Origin: Collybia mongolica
Lineage: Eukaryota; Basidiomycota; Agaricomycetes; Agaricales; Clitocybaceae
Length of the DNA stretch: 64,000 nucleotides
Assembly: GCA_013420905.1 (NCBI GenBank)
Contig: JAAXNY010000009.1
Location: 992,001-1,056,000 of the forward strand
Direction: 5' to 3'
The notes beneath the pieces are model-generated. The model did no database searches and was not told the origin of the DNA. It was given only the letters and a program-made list of their open reading frames with translations. The translations under genes were made by a program, and so were the position numbers. Position 1 is the stretch's first letter. Each line of letters opens with the position of its first letter. Shown piece by piece: positions 11,093 to 22,367 of this stretch.

Positions 11093-13337
11093 TCAATTTT
11101 CTTTCCACACCCATTCCTCAACGACGCGCTCAATACGCTGCCTTTCAAGTCCATTCACCGTCTTTCGGACCTTAACGACAGTCTCACTTCGACGATCAAC
11201 TTGAGCCTCACTCCCGCCATCCATGCCGTCTATTGTTCCAAGCCAATTGTCCATCCAATCGTCGCTACTCCCCGGTGGACGCCCTTGCAAAGTACTCCTT
11301 TCGTCTTGATTGACCTTTATTACCGACGCATCCCAATGTTTCGGCCTAAAATTTTTGAACGGCGGGGTATTCTCATGCCATCCTGGGCTTTTTGACGGAA
11401 TTCTTTTTCTCTTGTGTCCGTTCATTGTTGAGCCTTCTTTTCTGTAGCGTCGCGAGGTGTCATCGTCGCTTAGATAACCTGCTAAATGCTTCAGGCGCCA
11501 TCGCAATTCCCTCGCCATTGCCGAAGCATCTTTAATCCTATCAACTGGTATTTGATCTTTTACCTCCTTCTTCCCTTGTTCGCTTCCACCTTCAAGTATC
11601 CGTACCTCGGACACAAGAAATCCTGCTAGAGCTAGCATCGACGAAAGAATTCGTGAAGGTAAAATTGTCGCAACAGGTGCTTTGAGGTCTCGTAAAAGCT
11701 TGTCGCCCACATACCAACAGAGCCTATAGGTTTTGAGTGAGTAAACCTGGCTAATTTCGAATAGTTTACCAACTTGGAAAACATTGGAAATCTAAACTTT
11801 TTCGGCACTTGGGTTGCGATTTCAATGCTCCGAATTCGAAGTTCTGTCAACACATTTTAAATATTATATCTAAATGCGAGTTGAATGCGCCTTACGAGTT
11901 TCCACATTGTAAGAATGTAAAAAATTGCCTCCGAACACGAGTGTATCCATAGGGGTGTACTGAGCCATGATCAGTCACTGTCCAGCTGGAGAAAAGGGTA
12001 CAAACTCACAACTGCATGGATCCAACCTGTAGGGATTATCATCGTGTTTCCTTGTGTTAATTCAACCTTGAACACTTGATCCACCATGTCCCCAAGCCAG
12101 GAGTGATTCTGAAGCTCCGTACCGGACCACCGTTCATACGCAGCGAGATTTTCAAGACTAGGCCTGATGAAGTAAAATATCTAGGTTGCCGTCAGAGTAT
12201 TTCCAACACGATCAAAGAACAAGACCCACCTTTGAGCCATGAAGAATATGGTAGTAAACAGAGGAGCCGGCAAAGTCGATATGCCAATCCTGGAATTTTT
12301 TTTTAATAATTGGTGAGGTCGCATGATTGAATCTTACCGTCCAAGCCCCTGCAACACCCATCAGACAGTAAAGCTGCACCTTTGGGTAAACATGACCCTT
12401 GCCCTTCCTTGTATTCGGCCAATGATTCTCTACCCAGTCTAGTTCCCGTACAAGCCTAGGAGGTAAGATCATGTTCGAGAGTTTCGTTCCTGAAATCTCC
12501 AGAGATATCACATTGTATATTTTTTCACGCGCTGCCGGGGCAAGATTGACGTAGTCATTCCACTTCCCCAATGTCCATCCGGGAGATGTTGACTGTGAAC
12601 CAACATCTGTACGTTATCAGTGCAGGCCCGGGACTCACATGGGGCTAGCATACCTATGACCTCTACTGGTGTTTCGTCACCAAGAAGCTCGGCAATATCA
12701 TTAACGGTAATGTCGCTTGAGGGCATCTTCATACCTAACCCTTCTGGACTTTCTATAATGATAGGTTCCGTCATGGCATTTTCGTCATCTTCAAGCCATT
12801 CCAGCCCTACATCACTCCCTTCGGGTCGTTTGAAAGGGTCATCAGAAATTTGTTTGCCCTCCAAAATTCGTGTCCACCGATTTGGGTCCGACTCCAGTCC
12901 CGAATTTAGATTCGCATAATCGCGCAGCGTACGCTTTCGGAATGATTTACGGGCGGGTGCTTTGAAAGTGATGGACCTTGTAGGGTCCGCCTCTAAGCAT
13001 GACTTGCAATACCTATATGGACAAGGATAAGATGAGGACTTTGAGCAACCACCGTATGAGCATACCACTTGTCAATTGTCTCAACATCCCCATCGTTTCC
13101 CGCGCAGCGCCAATGGTACCACGTTTTACAGACGTCACATCTAATCCAGTTTTCTTTATCGTATGCGTTGAATGACTCTGCTGGATTTTCCGTGCATGCC
13201 GGGCAGGAGCTCGTTGTCAGATGTGCTGACCCAGCGATTTCTTCTTGGGTAGGCGTGTTTGATCGAGAGGAGAGGGGGGAGAGTTCGGAAGGCTTCGGTG
13301 CATTACTACGATTAGAACGCTTTCGACCTCGAGCCAT
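11093..13337 (-). CDS. JHD1/KDM2-type PHD-JmjC histone demethylase
   Basis: Predicted Fe(II)/2-oxoglutarate-dependent demethylase of methylated H3K36, nuclear. Eight exons: 13337-13066, 13012-12654, 12606-12338, 12289-12230, 12180-12010, 11959-11896, 11843-11774 and 11723-11093, giving 631 aa. An N-terminal PHD finger has the full ligand set C45, C48, C67, C70, H75, C78, C93, C96. The JmjC core has T300, H303, D305 (WHIDF), K320 and H375 (GWIHAV). The spacings H to K of 17 and H to H of 72 equal those of human KDM2A. Downstream blocks [10 protein letters not shown] and [20 protein letters not shown] are typical of JHD1. The C-terminal ~140 residues are basic and low-complexity. The intron at 11724-11773 appears to use a GTTGGT donor because phase demands it. 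It lies 145 bp downstream of PGK1 on the same strand. Confidence 0.93.
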
Positions 13338-13482
13338 ACTATGTTATAGCTTACGCTCTCAAACGTGTGGGTACTTCGTCTGTTTGCGGATTGTACCGAA
13401 CTTTTGAAACTCCAACCAAGTTTTGTCTGGTATTACTTATCATAATAAATAATTTGTTATCTGTTTACATAATGCCCCCCCA

Positions 13483-15102
13483 TCATTTCTCACTCAATTC
13501 CGCAACACCAGGAAGGACCTATATACCAATGTCAGCTGAGATAAATGGAATAGAGGCACTAAAATAATATTCTTACTTTTCCCTCTAGGAGTTCAAGACT
13601 AGCACCTCCACCTGTGCTTACATGGCTCAACTTGCCTTCGGCATCGTGCTGAGCAACAACTGTGGCGGTGTCGCCACCACCAACAATTACAACAGCTCCC
13701 CTCTTCGCAGCCTCAATGTTAGCGTCGAGAAGTGCCGTGGATCCTGCTGAAAATGCCGGAAATTCGAAAACACCTGGAGGTCTAACCAACCATAAGCAAA
13801 AACACACGAAGAAAGATGATGCTTCTTACCCGTTCCACAGAATAGTTTTTGCCTCCAAGACGGTTTCCCGGAAAAGCACCCGACTCTTCGGCCCAGCATC
13901 TAGACCCATCCATCCATCCGGTATACCCTCGGTTTCCGTTGCGTTTCCTGTCTGAGCAATATTTGAAATCCACAAATCTGGATGAGGCTACAAGACATAC
14001 TTTGGCATTTTTGTCAAACCGATCAGCAGTGACATAGTCAACCGGAAAGACAATCTTGACATTATTCTTCTTAGCCTTCTCAACAAGGCTTACAACCTTT
14101 TCAGATCCGGGTGCATCGAATAGCGAATTACCAATCTATGATGAAACACAGGTATTTAGTCAAACAAAAAAGACTATCAATCGAGGAAGTGTCCTACACT
14201 AATGTTCTCAAGCATTTTCTTGAATGTGAACGCCATGCCACCGCATATTATCAGGGAATTGACCTGACGTTTAGCGATCAGCAAAGTTTGATTCGTGCAG
14301 GTGTCAGCTCCGAACCTTGTCCAACATATTGTCAATTAACTGAATTTTATCCGAAACCTTGGCGCCCCCAAGAATTGCAAGAAACGGCCTCTCAGGATTC
14401 TCGAGAGCTTTAGCAAAGAATTCCAATTCTTTCTTGACGAGGAAACCGGCTGCTCGCTGTGGAAGCTTGATACCGACCATGCTCGAATGCGCGCGATGGG
14501 CTGTGCCAAATGCGTCATTGACATAAACATCACCGAGCCTGGTAAGTCCTTCGCGAAACTCGGCAACCTTGGTAGGATCAGCGTGAATCTTGGCACCGTC
14601 CTTGGTCTTTATAGATCCCTCCTCTTCAATGTGGAATCGCAAGTTCTCCAGCAGGATAACAGCTCCTTTAGGGGAGCTTTCGACAGCTTTTTCGATGAAC
14701 GGGCCAACACAATCGGAAAGAAACGTGACTGGTTGTCCAAGCTGTTTTTCCAGCTCTATAGCGACAGGTTTAAGGGAGAACCTTTCAACTACTTTACCAT
14801 CAGGACGCCCAAGGTGAGACATCAGAATAACGGCGGCAGCATCTGCATTGTTTCATTGAGATCTTCCTCTCGGTGAAGATGTGTAGTCATCAAACCATTC
14901 TCAATTGCGTATTTTATAGTAGGTAACGCGGCGACAATTCTCTGCATGTTTGTTAAAACGTGATGAAGAAGAAGATAAGATCGCTCACCGCAGGATTGGT
15001 GATCTTCCCATCCTGTTGAGGAACATTGAAATCTACGCGAATGAGAATACGCTTCTGCTTGAGTTCAACGTCGGTGATGGTCAATTTATTTGACAGAGAC
15101 AT
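13483..15102 (-). CDS. PGK1: Phosphoglycerate kinase
   Basis: Cytosolic glycolytic enzyme that interconverts 1,3-bisphosphoglycerate plus ADP and 3-phosphoglycerate plus ATP. Eight exons: 15102-14989, 14941-14896, 14842-14316, 14263-14198, 14135-14001, 13951-13830, 13781-13577 and 13518-13483. The spliced length is 1,251 nt, exactly the 416 aa typical of fungal PGK. Visible hallmarks are RVDFNVP near the start, [14 protein letters not shown], the [11 protein letters not shown] block, [28 protein letters not shown] and the nucleotide-binding GGGDT at 371-375, the same numbering as yeast Pgk1. The usual IENGA before the second long exon reads IENDA here. The start ATG faces the divergent gene at 15248 across 145 bp, suggesting a shared promoter. 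All introns are 47-62 bp. Confidence 0.97.
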
Positions 15103-15247
15103 CGTGGTTGGAACTATCAAGCGAAAGTGGGAGATCGATGGAAATGAATATGTTGATTACTTAAATATTGCGTTAAGATTAGAGTTACGTAATAGAATTG
15201 CTTTCGACTTGTCAACAACCACCAGTAACTGAAGTATTCTTGCAACC
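15103..15247. promoter_or_regulatory. 145-bp divergent intergenic region
   Basis: This is the only non-coding DNA between the PGK1 start (minus) and the start at 15248 (plus), so it must hold both core promoters and 5' leaders. It is AT-rich near 15145-15200. No specific factor site could be assigned with confidence. Confidence 0.6.
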
Positions 15248-16138
15248 ATGGCGAGCACCTCCTCCCCAAACACGCTCGGCCTCGATTTCGACCAACTCAA
15301 AATACAAGAGAATCTTGTTCATGATGCGGAGGGACAAATTGATTCCACGGCATCTATCCCGTCACAGCCATCCCAACCGACACCCCAGGAAGATCAATCG
15401 ACCGCCGCCACTGCTGCTACCGAGACCAGAGAGAAGAAAAAGCCTTACATCAACCCTGAGCGCGTGAAGACGGGAGGAAGTCAGCGGGTTAGTGTCACCC
15501 TGCCCAACGTCTACCACTAGGACTTAAAACACTCTCAGGATAAGTTGAGTGAAGAAGCCCTGACGGAACGGATGGTGCGCATGAGAGAACAGAATGAAAA
15601 GATCAAACTGCGACGCATGGTATTTGATTGTTCCACAGGTAAAGTAGGCTCCGTTCTGAACCATTGTGCTTTGCAGGATGTCAAGGCAGACGAAGATGCC
15701 TTTAGAAAAACACAAGAATTCGAACGCGTCAAACTCGCTCAAACTCGAAAAGTACAGGAAAGTGTTGACCGCACGCGAGAGCAGAATGCGAAGAGAAAAA
15801 TGGACAAAATTCGAAGTCGCGAATGGGATTCGGGCAAACCGGCTGGCGATTGGAAGAAACCTCAGGTGAAATCGCCGAGTACTCTCCTCCAGACCGATGA
15901 TATCAGCGAAGTCATTGTTAGTAATGTTCCTATATTAAACCAACTACCCCAAGAATCAGATGGGTGGAGTCGGGGTGGTGGCCCCCTGAGTGGCTCTCAG
16001 AAAGGAAGGGGAAGGGGAAAAGGCAGGGGAGGTGGACGAGAGGGGGCGGATGAAAAGCGAGCAGACTTGAATTTACCTTCTTCTACAACGGCCCTGAAGG
16101 CGACGAGCCCTGTGGCATCTCAAGAAACGACTCCCTGA
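15248..16138 (+). CDS. Conserved fungal hypothetical protein, charged, Gly/Arg-rich tail
   Basis: Three exons (15248-15487, 15539-15619, 15677-16138) give 260 aa. The first intron is 51 bp; the second is 57 bp and would stay in frame if retained, so splicing there rests on its GT..TTTGCAG ends. The N-terminus is acidic and low-complexity. The middle (about residues 78-150) is a long charged, probably helical segment with the order LSEEALTERMVRMREQN, DEDAFRKTQEFERVK and SREWDSGKPAGDW. The C-terminus has a GRGRGKGRGGGREG tract, as in RNA-binding or ribosome-associated proteins. I do not recognise the family by name. Any link to RNA is inferred from the tail only. Confidence 0.8.
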
Positions 16139-16279
16139 TATAGGATTCGGGACGGCCTGGGCCTTCACCTATGTAATAACCACACACACGAAGGCATTTA
16201 GGGCACAAATAGCAACATATACCACAGATGCCCAGAGCGACATATTATGGGAATGCATCTGATTCCGTATAATCAATAT

Positions 16280-17653
16280 CTAGATGATGTTCGGCGAGGC
16301 CATGGGGAGTCGGGTAGGCGGTGACGAATTCTTTAGCCTCCTTGCCACTGTAGTTCCTGTATACATCCATATTCCGGATGCCTCCGTTAAGAATTTCTTG
16401 GGCCTTAACATTGAAATTGGTAGTCTCGACTTCAATTCGGGCGCTGATGACAATTTTGTGTGCGAGGTGTGTTCAATCTGAGGTTTTTTTACGTAAGGCG
16501 TAGTGGAGGTATCCAGACACTCAAATGGACGGGTTGATACGACTTTCGGAAGATAAGATGGCGTATGTGCTAAAACATTAGTCTGTGTCCCAGCGTAGGT
16601 TCGTCTATGAGCCTAGCCGTGTAGAATAATACATTTTAGTATGAGGTACAGGGCGCAAAACACTGGACTAACCTTCTTATAGCGCGCTCGAGGAACGTAT
16701 GTTGTCGCTTTTCCTTTCCACAAAGGTTCCAGACTAGCCGCACGTGTCATGTTTTGGAGGACAGTCGATCTCTCCAGGAGCGTTTTGGATGAAATACTTG
16801 CCATTTCTTGCACGAGGGATTGACTTGATGGAAGATCGAACCGATGGGATAGTGGTGCCAGTGATCGTTCAAATGTCGAAATAGACGTTGTTTGTGGATC
16901 GGCCGTCATTTCAAAACAGTCTTTGTGACGTTTGACAATGAGGAGATCAACTGCAGATTGACGCTCGTCAGAGAGTGGTTCGTAAATTGACGAGATGTTG
17001 GAGCTCGAGGGAGTGACCATTTTTAGGGCCGGATTCTCCTGTTGCGCAACACGCTTCCAAAACTTTGCAATCTTTTTACATTCCCTAGAATCCTTGCGAG
17101 CGTTAAGCGTCATCCTGAGGGAAGACTGGTAGTTGGGGTCAATCGTTGATAAAGGGGTGACGCTTCCCGTCATTGACAAAGGACTTTGTCCGAAACCATT
17201 CATGACAGTAGATGGTGTATCCGGAAGGCTTGATGACCTTGAGTAATATTGGGGAATTGTGAGATGCTTATTCTCATAAGCCAAGGCGATGCGAAGTCTT
17301 TCAATTTCACAAGCATATGCTCTGGCGTTCCTAACACTACGGTCGAGTTCTACAAGGAGTTCAGACCGCGCAGCATGAAGCTGTGTTTTGACTTGTGCTA
17401 ACTCTTCAGAAGTGGTGCGGGCAAGATGGTGTATATGTGTGTTCTCAACCTGTAAATTGAACAAACGAAGATTGAGGGCGATGATATATGACCGCGAAGG
17501 CGGGAAAAGCAAGTCTGAAGACATGCATAAAGGTTCATCCAAGTGAGGGAGGGTGTCCAGTCTACATGTTGGGGTAACATCAGGACCACAGGATGGTAAT
17601 GGGTCAGATTTTGTCCGACGATGAAGGAGAACAAACGATTTGAAGAAGCGCAT
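16280..17653 (-). CDS. Hypothetical coiled-coil protein
   Basis: Two exons (17653-16673 and 16612-16280) joined across a 60-bp intron give 437 aa. The downstream exon stays open for 110 codons only if this intron, GTTAGT...GGCTAG, is removed. The region around residues 70-125 (VENTHIHHLARTTSEELAQV onward) has heptad-like Leu/Ala spacing that suggests a short coiled coil. Ser/Pro-rich low-complexity sequence follows, with a conserved-looking KKIAKFWKRVAQQENP block near the middle. There is no signal peptide or membrane span. The function is unknown. It converges with the 15248 gene, with 141 bp between stop codons. A longer 5' structure cannot be excluded. Confidence 0.7.
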
Positions 17654-18569
17654 TTTGATTGTGTCGTGCTAAAACAGTGTAAGACACACAGGAGATTTAG
17701 CAAAGCAGAAGTGGCTGACATGACTTGCTGGCAGTGCATCAGCAAACCCTGATTTTTTTCACAACTAGCCGATAGACCCCATAGTGCCCAGAGTCATCCA
17801 TACTATGGGTGGCCCACCAATGCCAATTTTTGACTCTCTCCCCCCTAACACTACGAAAAGGAAAAATGAGGATTCATGAACTTACTAGTATATAGAACTG
17901 GTTCTTATGGACAGATTGCCCTGCCTCAATTATTTTTTTTGGGGGGAGAAAATGTGGCAGGTATTGTGTGTTTACCTGGGCCTTCCCACAATATGAGCCT
18001 TACTAAAATGGGTGAACACATGCCTGACCCATTAGTCTTTGGCTCAAAACTGCCAGAGGCCACCACCAGCAATAAACCTGACCCCATGCATGCCTCAGGA
18101 CTTCAGTAAAGCATTGGAATACATTCCTATGTCGGATCATACCTCAAGGCTGCACCTCAATCTTATTGGACCTCCTGTGGTGCTCATACCCCCGCATGTC
18201 CCTCTATGCTCATTCCCTATGATCTTGTTACCCTATTATCATCTCTTATACTTATTGTCATAGCATTGACCTTACTCTCTGACCTTTAGTCTACCTTTGT
18301 TGTACCCTCTGGAAGGATCCATTGCTTATAATAGAGCCTCATCATATAAATACTCCTCATGTACTCTACTTATGTAAGTCAATCTACTATCTTCTACAAT
18401 ATACCTCTTTCTATAAAAAATTGCCCTCTCACTGGCTATCCCCCAATGGGGCTGGCCCCACCAGGAACCTTCATTTTGTCCTCCAATCAACCATACTTCT
18501 ACAATACAGTTGCTTATCCATGTTGTTATTCCCCTTGACCCATTGCAAACACCATCAACTGGATTCAAG
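17654..18569. other. Intergenic, island boundary
   Basis: This is the transition from the gene island to the transposon island. It contains the presumed 5' leader of the coiled-coil gene, then AT-rich sequence without recognisable genes. A short run of T then G occurs near 17931-17947. Confidence 0.4.
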
Positions 18570-18961
18570 TGTTAGAACTGACCATATGCATCTCCATACA
18601 CTGCCTTATGCTGTTTCTGTCATCCCTGATCCACCTGATCCTTATCAGATGGTTATCATGATCTGGAGACTATTGTCTCTATTGTTCTTGATGTTCTTGG
18701 CATCTCATCAGATGACCATATGCTGATCACTGTTATATCAGATGATCAGATCCTTATTGTCTTCTTATTGTTTCTATTGTCTTTACTCTCCTTATTGTTC
18801 TAGCACATATATATATAGGAGAGTAGATAGCCCTGAAGTCCCCAGTTACTTACTTTGGACTTCAGGTTAGTACAACTTCTGTTTGATCAATAAACCAGTT
18901 ACTTACTTCAGACTTCAGCTGTTAGCTGTCATAGACATCCCTGCACCTTCCTATTCTAATA
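18570..18961 (+). repeat. Diverged solo LTR, family A
   Basis: The 392-bp unit starts TGTTAGAACTGACC and ends CTATTCTAATA, and aligns end to end with the LTRs of the intact copia elements, with many substitutions. The TATATATA box and the CCTGAAGTCC/GGACTTCAGG stem are kept. The flanks (TCAAG and AGAAA) do not match, so it is either an old solo LTR or part of a rearranged element. Confidence 0.8.
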
Positions 18962-18984
18962 AGAAAGATTCAGTGAAACTTTGA

Positions 18985-21045
18985 CCAACCCAGGATTACA
19001 GGAGCCTAAATGAAGGAACAATAAAGAATGCATACCATTTACCACTTATAGGGGAGCTTCTTGACAAACTGAAAGGAGCAAAATACTTCATGAAATTGGA
19101 CCTACAATGGGGATACAACAACATCCAGATTAAAGTAGGCAATGAATGGAAAGCAGCATTCAAAACAAACAGGGGACTGTTTGAACCCCTTGTTATGTTT
19201 TTTGGCTTGTGCAATTCACTGGCAACATTCCAGAACATGATGAACAACATCTATGCAGTAGAGATTGATGAAGGATGGATCCTGATCTACATGGACAACA
19301 TCCTTATCTCCTCCAACAACATTGATGATCTATGAAGAAAGACCCTGAAGGTCCTGGATAAACTGAAGGAAAATGACTTGTACCTGAATTTGGGCAAATG
19401 CGTATTTGAAGCCACAGAACTCGAATACCTCAGACTAGTCATCAAGGAAAACAAAATAGGTATTGTCATGAAAATTATATTCCCATCTTATCTCCGTCTT
19501 TTTGATCTTATCTTATCTCTTATCTAGGGGGATTGGCTGTTAATTCATCTATCCCCAGTAGTTACAATTCTCCCATCATTCCCATCATTCCATTTCATCA
19601 TTTGATTGATGCTGTGCACTACCCTGGTTATATTTGGTTTACCTTTCTCCATATTTATTCTACTCTGGTCCCCCTTAGGTAGTTGTATATATACTGCACC
19701 TCTAGCCACTTGTTTTGTAGTCTTGATCTCATCTATTCTCTGCAATACAGACAGGTCTTCTCAACTCTCTATCTCTTGTGCTATCTCTCCTCTTCTACCC
19801 TCTGATATCCTGCAGTAACTGTTATTGTTGCATCACTGACAGGTATGGAACCAACTAGATTGGCAGGAATTGCAGATTGGCCAGCCCCTACAATAGTGAA
19901 ACAAGTCCAATCATTCCTCAGATTTGCAAACTTCTACTGAAAGTTCATTGGACACTATGTGCTGAACTTAGCAGACCATTGTCAAATCTGACAAGGAAAG
20001 ACATCAAATGGAAGTGGACTCAAGACTGTCAAGAAGCATTTGACAGAATAAAACAGAAATTAATGAAATCACCTGTCCTCATAATGCCAGACAAGAACAA
20101 ACCATTCCACATTGAATCAGATGCTTTGAAATGGGCCACAGGCACGGTACTACAACAACAGAATGACAGCAGAGAATGGCATCCGTGCAGATACATTTCA
20201 CATTCATTTATGGCAACAGAAAGAAATTACAAAATCTACGACAGGGAACTACTTGGCATCATTTGAGCTTTGAAAACATGGAGACACTACCTCAAAGGAT
20301 CACAGTTCCCCACAGTGATTCTGTCAGATCACAAGAACCTGACATATTTCTGAACAGCACAAAAGTTGAACCAATGACAAGCAGGATGGAGCCTGTTTTT
20401 GTCACACAATTTGATCTGAAACTGGTACACACACCTGGAACACAAATGATACAGTCTGATGCTCTATCAAGAAGATCAGACTATGTCAATGGCAAAGACA
20501 CAGACAATGAAGACTGGATCCTATTACCAGATGTCATTTTTGTCAGGATGATCAATATAGGTTTACAAGAAGACCTGAAGAAATCAGTTGAAGAAGACGA
20601 GTTGTTTGCAAAATCAATTGAAGCATTGAAAGAAACAGGGACACTACCAATCAAATCAGATCTGTCTGATTGGAGATTTGAAGATGGACTTCTGTTTATC
20701 AAAAACAGATGTTATGTGGGACCAGATGCAAAGATGGGATGAGAAATAGTGTGAAGACATCATGACATGAAACCAGGAGGACACCCAGGCCAATACCAAA
20801 CACAAGAATTAATCAGTTGAGAATACTAGTGGCCAGGAATGGGAGTATTCATTAAAAACTATGTTGATGGCTGCACTACATGCCAACAGATGAAAGTCAA
20901 CACACATCCAACAAGACCAGGTTTAACACCAATTGCAACAAATGGAGAACCATGCCCTTTCTCATTTGTCACAGCTGACTTTGTCACAGACCTCCCAGAA
21001 AACAATGGAAAAGACAGTCTCATGGTTGTGGTAGATCATGTTATG
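18985..21045 (+). pseudogene. Decayed Ty3/gypsy polymerase (RT, RNase H, integrase)
   Basis: The reverse transcriptase segment at about 18985-19463 reads [28 protein letters not shown] and FFGLCNS, then IYMDN where the active-site YMDD is expected, so a catalytic Asp is lost. A solo LTR (19464-19841) splits it. RNase H and downstream blocks follow: DWPAPT, FDRIKQKL, MPDKNKPFHIESDA, ERNYKIYDRELLGII and SDHKNLTYF. The integrase N-terminal HHCC region is visible (RHHDMKPGGHPG to [10 protein letters not shown]), then [18 protein letters not shown]. Several in-frame stops and shifts are present (for example at 19336 and near 19938). The element ends abruptly at 21045, where repeat R1 begins. LTRs of this element were not identified. 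Confidence 0.9.
19464..19841 (+). repeat. Solo LTR, family E, with 5-bp TSD, inside the gypsy relic
   Basis: The 378-bp unit starts TGTCATGAAA and ends ATCACTGACA. It is flanked by GGTAT at 19459-19463 and 19842-19846. Removing the unit and one GGTAT rejoins the gypsy reading in the right order. It contains a TATATATAC box near 19688. Confidence 0.85.
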
Positions 21046-21740
21046 AGTCCTTTATCAACCCAGTTTTCGGGCAAAAAGTTGATTGATTGATTGATTCATA
21101 TTTCAACACTGCAGGAAAATGGGTTTTTTCTTCTCTTATAGCTTTTTACAGCATTTCTCCACAAATATAAAGTAGTGTGACATCATTTGCATGTATTTGG
21201 GATGCTTACATAATGCTGTTGATGATGCCATCAAAATTGTGCATATCTAATATTTCAAAGCATCATGTTTCAAAATTTATTTTGTGATTTTCTCCATAAC
21301 CAGTAAAGCTATTAACTTTGTTTTTATATGTTTGGAATGTACAAACATGGCGCTACAATTTCCTTGTTGAGCATATTTTTCCCACGGTCCATTTTGAGCG
21401 AAATATCAGAAATGTCCAGATTCAGCTAGTTTTGAAGGTCTGTGTGTTATGTCAGGAGTAAACAAACATCTTATAACAACAATGACCCTTACCAAATATG
21501 ACCCTTGTGGGAAATTATCCTAAACATTGGAAAAATCAACAACTACTACTATATTTACCTAAAATATAAAGATGATTAATTTCTCTATTTATTGATACAT
21601 GTCACATGATATATGCCATCACATAAGCATGCCAAATACATGAAAACAATGTGAATGCCCATTCACTGCCCATTATCATATAAAAAAGTTAGTTCTGATG
21701 ATTTTTGTGTTTTTTTCTGTAGAGCAGACCAACTAAGACA
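21046..21740 (+). repeat. Dispersed repeat R1, copy 2
   Basis: It follows the gypsy integrase directly and matches 54589 onward: TTTATCAACCCAGTTTTCGG, a TTGATTGATTGATT run, then TTCATATTTCAACAC. It is shorter than the other two copies, with homology fading near 21700. The junction word CATGTTATGAGT also precedes the copy at 54589. Confidence 0.7.
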
Positions 21741-21772
21741 TTGATTTTCACTGTGTCCCCATTGGATCATGA

Positions 21773-21826
21773 AATTCAGCCATTTAAGTGTGGAAATATG
21801 AATTTCCACACTTAAATGGCTGAATT
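21773..21826. repeat. Perfect 25-bp hairpin
   Basis: The arms at 21773-21797 and 21802-21826 are exact inverted complements (AATTCAGCCATTTAAGTG onward), separated by the 4-base loop ATGA. A tandem array whose units contain TTTCAGCCAT follows immediately, so the hairpin probably arose from an inverted array unit. Confidence 0.85.
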
Positions 21827-21827
21827 A

Positions 21828-22320
21828 AAGGGGTATGAATTGTGGCTGAAATTCCACCCCACATATTTCAGCCATCCAATAGATGAAAAAAGGTATTAAA
21901 TTTTCCCTCCATTAATTGGATGAAATTTCATCCTATAAAGGAGTGAAGTTGGTGGCCTGATTTTCATCCCCCATATTTCAGCCATTTATTAGATAAAAAT
22001 ATGTATTAAAAATCCCTTCAATTAACTACAATTAATTGGATGAAAGTTCATCTTATAGAAGAGTGAATTTAGTGGCTGATTTTCATCCAAAATATGTTAG
22101 CCATCCATTAGATAAAAGAAAGTATTAAATTTTCCCCCAGTTAACTGGATGAAATTTCATCCTATAGAAGAGTGATTTTAGTAGTTTATTTTCATCCCAC
22201 ATATTTCAGCCATCCTTTAGATGAAAAAAGATATTAGAATTTTCTCCAATTAACTGGATGAAATTTCAATTTATAAGAGAGTGAGTTGGGTTGTATATTT
22301 TCATCTGATAGGGGGGTACA
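21828..22320. repeat. ~110-bp tandem repeat, about 4.3 units
   Basis: Successive units carry the same order: a TTTTCATCC block, CATATTTCAGCCATC, a TTAGATRAAA block, TATTAAA, then TTGGATGAAATTTCATCCTA and GAGTGA. Unit divergence is moderate, with small insertions. No coding frame is present. Confidence 0.75.
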
Positions 22321-22367
22321 AAATTTATACAAAAGAATGGAATTTAAAGACAGTACTTTGATTAATT

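Noticed and set aside
11093..11710. A separate 205-aa gene starting MGDKLL
   Set aside because: The apparent start is GTG; the sequence is the last exon of the JHD1 gene (CWYVGDKLL reads across the splice).
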